Below, in pieces: positions 62,310 to 64,000 of a DNA stretch of 64,000 nt (its first letter is position 1; every line of letters starts with the position of its first letter). The stretch covers positions 3,505,105 to 3,569,104 of the forward strand of contig NZ_ABIZ01000001.1 of assembly GCF_000172155.1 (NCBI RefSeq). Reading direction: 5' to 3'. Under the pieces are notes generated by a model, which saw only the letters and a program-made list of their open reading frames with translations, ran no database searches and was not told where the DNA came from. This stretch comes from Verrucomicrobium spinosum DSM 4136 = JCM 18804. Its GTDB lineage: Bacteria; Verrucomicrobiota; Verrucomicrobiia; Verrucomicrobiales; Verrucomicrobiaceae. The position numbers and the translations under genes are program-made.

Positions 62310-62765
62310 ATGAAACTGAAGCACATCCTCATCATTGCCCTGCTTGCTGGCGGCATCACCGCCTGCGAAAAGAAAGCGGGCTCGCAGACCGAAGCCGACA
62401 AAAAGGCCGACGAGGCCTCTGAGAAGGTGGAGCAGGCTAAGGACGCCATCAAAGACGCCACCAAGGCGGCTGGTGATGCCGCAGCTGCCAAGCTCGACGA
62501 AGCTAAAGAATCCGCCACCAAAGCCGCTGATGAACTCAAGGCCAAGGCTGAGAAGGCTGCGGCAGATGCCAAGGCTGCCGGAGAGAAGGCAGTTGGAGCC
62601 ACAGCGGATGCCGTGAAAGACGCCGCGAAGAAGGTGGAAGAAGCCGTGACCCCGGCTCCGACGCCTCCTCCCGTCCCTGCTCCGGCACCGGCACCGGCCC
62701 CAGTGCCTGCTCCGGAAGCCGCCCCGGCTCCCGCGCCAGCACCTGCTCCCGCGCCTGGTTCCTAG
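62310..62765 (+). CDS. Ala/Lys-rich coiled-coil lipoprotein with Ala-Pro tail
   Basis: A 151-residue lipoprotein from ATG 62310; signal peptide MKLKHILIIALLAGGITAC with lipidated Cys19. The middle is a long amphipathic helix of Ala, Lys, Glu and Asp with near 11-residue periodicity (KDAIKDATKAAGDAAAAKL, KESATKAADELKAKAEKA), like apolipophorin- or LEA-type sequences. The last 40 residues alternate Ala and Pro (APAPAPAPVPAPE). The form suggests an envelope-spanning or stress-related lipoprotein, comparable in layout to Lpp- or TonB-like Pro-rich linkers. Function unknown. A strong terminator follows. Confidence 0.8.
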   Translation: MKLKHILIIALLAGGITACEKKAGSQTEADKKADEASEKVEQAKDAIKDATKAAGDAAAAKLDEAKESATKAADELKAKAEKAAADAKAAGEKAVGATADAVKDAAKKVEEAVTPAPTPPPVPAPAPAPAPVPAPEAAPAPAPAPAPAPGS

Positions 62766-62783
62766 GCTCGGAGTGTGAGAGGA

Positions 62784-62844
62784 GATCGTCGTTGACGATC
62801 TTGAAATGATTCAAACGGCATCGAAGCAATTCGATGCCGTTTTT
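62784..62844 (+). terminator. Strong intrinsic terminator after the lipoprotein gene
   Basis: A 13-bp stem, AAACGGCATCGAA (62813-62825) with its complement TTCGATGCCGTTT (62830-62842), closes a GCAA loop and runs into a T run (62840-62844). A second hairpin, GATCGTC-GTT-GACGATC (62784-62800), precedes it. Located 19-80 bases after the stop. Confidence 0.88.
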
Positions 62845-63005
62845 GCGTTGTGACTGGAGATGGGTGCCAGATTTCCAGGAACCCCTTGCGGGAGAGATGT
62901 GTGAGGCACCATGCCTCAGATTCTCTCTGCGGAAAGGCCCGCCCCAAGGCACATTCATGTGCGAATGGGGCGGGCCAGGAGATCGAGCGGGCCTGAATCT
63001 TTCGG

Positions 63006-64000
63006 CTATTGGGGAGATCTTGCCGGTTGTTCCTTTCCGCGGTTTGTGGCGTGGACAAGAATGCCGCCGACTGCTCCCATTGCACCGCCGCCAGCCACCG
63101 TAAGGGCGATTGGGGTGGTGAAGCCCAGGAATTTGCGCCAATCTTCGGCAGAGAGGCTGTTCCAGACATCAACCGACTTGACCACATTCCAGCCGTAATT
63201 CACAAAAGAATTGCTTCCAGAGCCCCCGGGATGGAGCCAGAAGCTGGCAAAAAACCCCGCCGTGGCACCCGCGACCAAGCCCCAACGAATCCAACGTGAG
63301 GAAACGCGATCTACTGGCCAGGACAACAGGAAGGGCAGGTTCACCAGGAAGATGAATGCGAGCAACTCATTGTTGATAAATGCCACCCCCCCCATGAGCC
63401 AGTCGATGCTGCGGTGCATCACGAGCAGGGAGATCCCCGTCAAAAAGCCCAGGACACGATTCCCGATGGCAAAAATGCAGAGGAACTCCAGGAAGAGTCC
63501 GCTGCCGAAGAACAGGCGCGAGAGCCCGGGGTGCTCCAGCATCCAGATCGCCTCAGGCGGATTGCCTGCGAATGCGGGGTCGAAGTTGTTTAAATAGCTC
63601 TGGCGGGCGGTCTTGAGCATATCCATCGCCACGTTGTTGGAATTCCAGAGCCACATGCCTCCAGAGTTGTCGAGCTTGGTGAAGACGGAGATGAAGTACA
63701 TTCCCGTGAGAATGACCTGGGCCTGCACAAACATCCAGGCGCGCAGCTTTTCATCAGGCGGGGCCAGGGTGAACTTCTCCCGGAAGTTGTAGTAGAGAAC
63801 CGCGATGGCCTGGATGATGAGCGTGCAGCTCACGATCTGGTACCCGTGGTGGGTGAAGCCCTGCGAGTTGTACAAGGTGAACGGCAGGACATGCATCAGT
63901 GCCAGCACGGGCAGCACCAGCGGGAGAGCCGCTCCGGCGACGTAGAAGACGAGCAGACCCGCAAAGATGGCGCGGTAAACATTCCAGGTGGAGGGGTCCG
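63006..64000 (-). CDS. Multi-pass membrane protein, HTTM-like (cut by right edge)
   Basis: The frame is open to the right edge of the window: translated upstream of the GTG at 63917 it continues as a hydrophobic membrane segment (IFAGLLVFYVAGAALPLVL), so the true start lies outside. About 330 residues are visible, with at least eight hydrophobic segments. The pattern YFISVFTKLDNSGGMWL, HPGLSRLFFGSGLFLE and LLVMHRSIDWLMG resembles HTTM/vitamin-K-dependent-carboxylase-like integral membrane proteins, an assignment I hold loosely. The C-terminus is short and hydrophilic. The opposite-strand lipoprotein terminator is convergent with it. Confidence 0.75.
   Translation of the reverse strand, partial: DPSTWNVYRAIFAGLLVFYVAGAALPLVLPVLALMHVLPFTLYNSQGFTHHGYQIVSCTLIIQAIAVLYYNFREKFTLAPPDEKLRAWMFVQAQVILTGMYFISVFTKLDNSGGMWLWNSNNVAMDMLKTARQSYLNNFDPAFAGNPPEAIWMLEHPGLSRLFFGSGLFLEFLCIFAIGNRVLGFLTGISLLVMHRSIDWLMGGVAFINNELLAFIFLVNLPFLLSWPVDRVSSRWIRWGLVAGATAGFFASFWLHPGGSGSNSFVNYGWNVVKSVDVWNSLSAEDWRKFLGFTTPIALTVAGGGAMGAVGGILVHATNRGKEQPARSPQ

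Noticed and set aside
62834-63103. 89-codon plus-strand frame after the lipoprotein terminator
   Set aside because: Lies across the terminator and the 3' end of the minus-strand membrane gene; no coding signature.

Overview
The window reads as a chromosomal segment of a Verrucomicrobiota bacterium, probably Verrucomicrobiaceae (Verrucomicrobium/Roseimicrobium/Prosthecobacter-like). This is inferred from gene content: two secreted sulfatases plus a sulfatase fragment, a PSCyt1/DUF1549/DUF1553 protein and a DUF1501 protein, a giant sialate O-acetylesterase-sialidase, a golvesin-like domain, a PQQ-like propeller with the WPQFLGPNRDG signature, many secreted proteins and lipoproteins, and a histone-H1-like protein. 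No rRNA, tRNA, CRISPR array or intact transposase was seen.

Layout. 1-5.5 kb: DUF1254/1214 protein (cut by the left edge), lipoprotein alpha/beta hydrolase, a truncated sulfatase, a full sulfatase and a small EF-hand protein. 5.4-5.7 kb: a short element bounded by 12-bp inverted repeats. 5.8-12 kb: GYF_2 protein, lipoprotein, ceramidase-like hydrolase, sugar isomerase/epimerase-like TIM barrel, PQQ-like propeller, coiled-coil protein and NlpC/P60 lipoprotein. 12.1-14.6 kb: queE, then a two-gene unit of an AbiEii-type nucleotidyltransferase behind an uncharacterised partner, the best candidate here for a little-described system. 14.8-19.5 kb: Prc-type protease, metallo-beta-lactamase-fold hydrolase and sulfatase. 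19.5-25.8 kb: a 2037-residue polypeptide joining sialate O-acetylesterase, two sialidase propellers, a golvesin-like domain and an FAD oxidoreductase, followed by a decayed copy of a sialidase C-terminus. 25.9-29.5 kb: PH-like membrane protein, GNAT acetyltransferase, SGNH hydrolase, small unknown protein and GntR/LacI-type regulator.

29.6-38.9 kb: ECF sigma factor, overlapping anti-sigma-like membrane protein, propeller lipoprotein and PSCyt1 protein, tightly packed as one unit. The DUF1501 gene that normally follows a DUF1553 gene lies 2.7 kb away, separated by a propeller-like protein and an inverted FkbM methyltransferase. 39-42.4 kb: histone-like protein and topoisomerase III, each with a clear terminator. 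42.5-47.7 kb: divergent MFS and sodium/solute symporters around a G12 tract, then argA. 47.7-54.6 kb: polysaccharide genes (large membrane protein, double GT2 glycosyltransferase, gmd, DegT aminotransferase). 54.7-62.2 kb: Mrp ATPase, rpoN (sigma-54), a zinc-ribbon/proline-rich membrane protein, an M48 protease and a Dus enzyme. 62.3-64 kb: an Ala/Lys-rich lipoprotein with a possible sigma-54 promoter and a strong terminator, and a multi-pass membrane protein cut by the right edge.

Functional themes are glycan scavenging (sulfatases, sialic-acid release, SGNH hydrolases, sugar isomerase, symporters), surface polysaccharide synthesis using GDP-mannose-derived sugars, and extracytoplasmic regulation (ECF sigma, GntR/LacI, RpoN).
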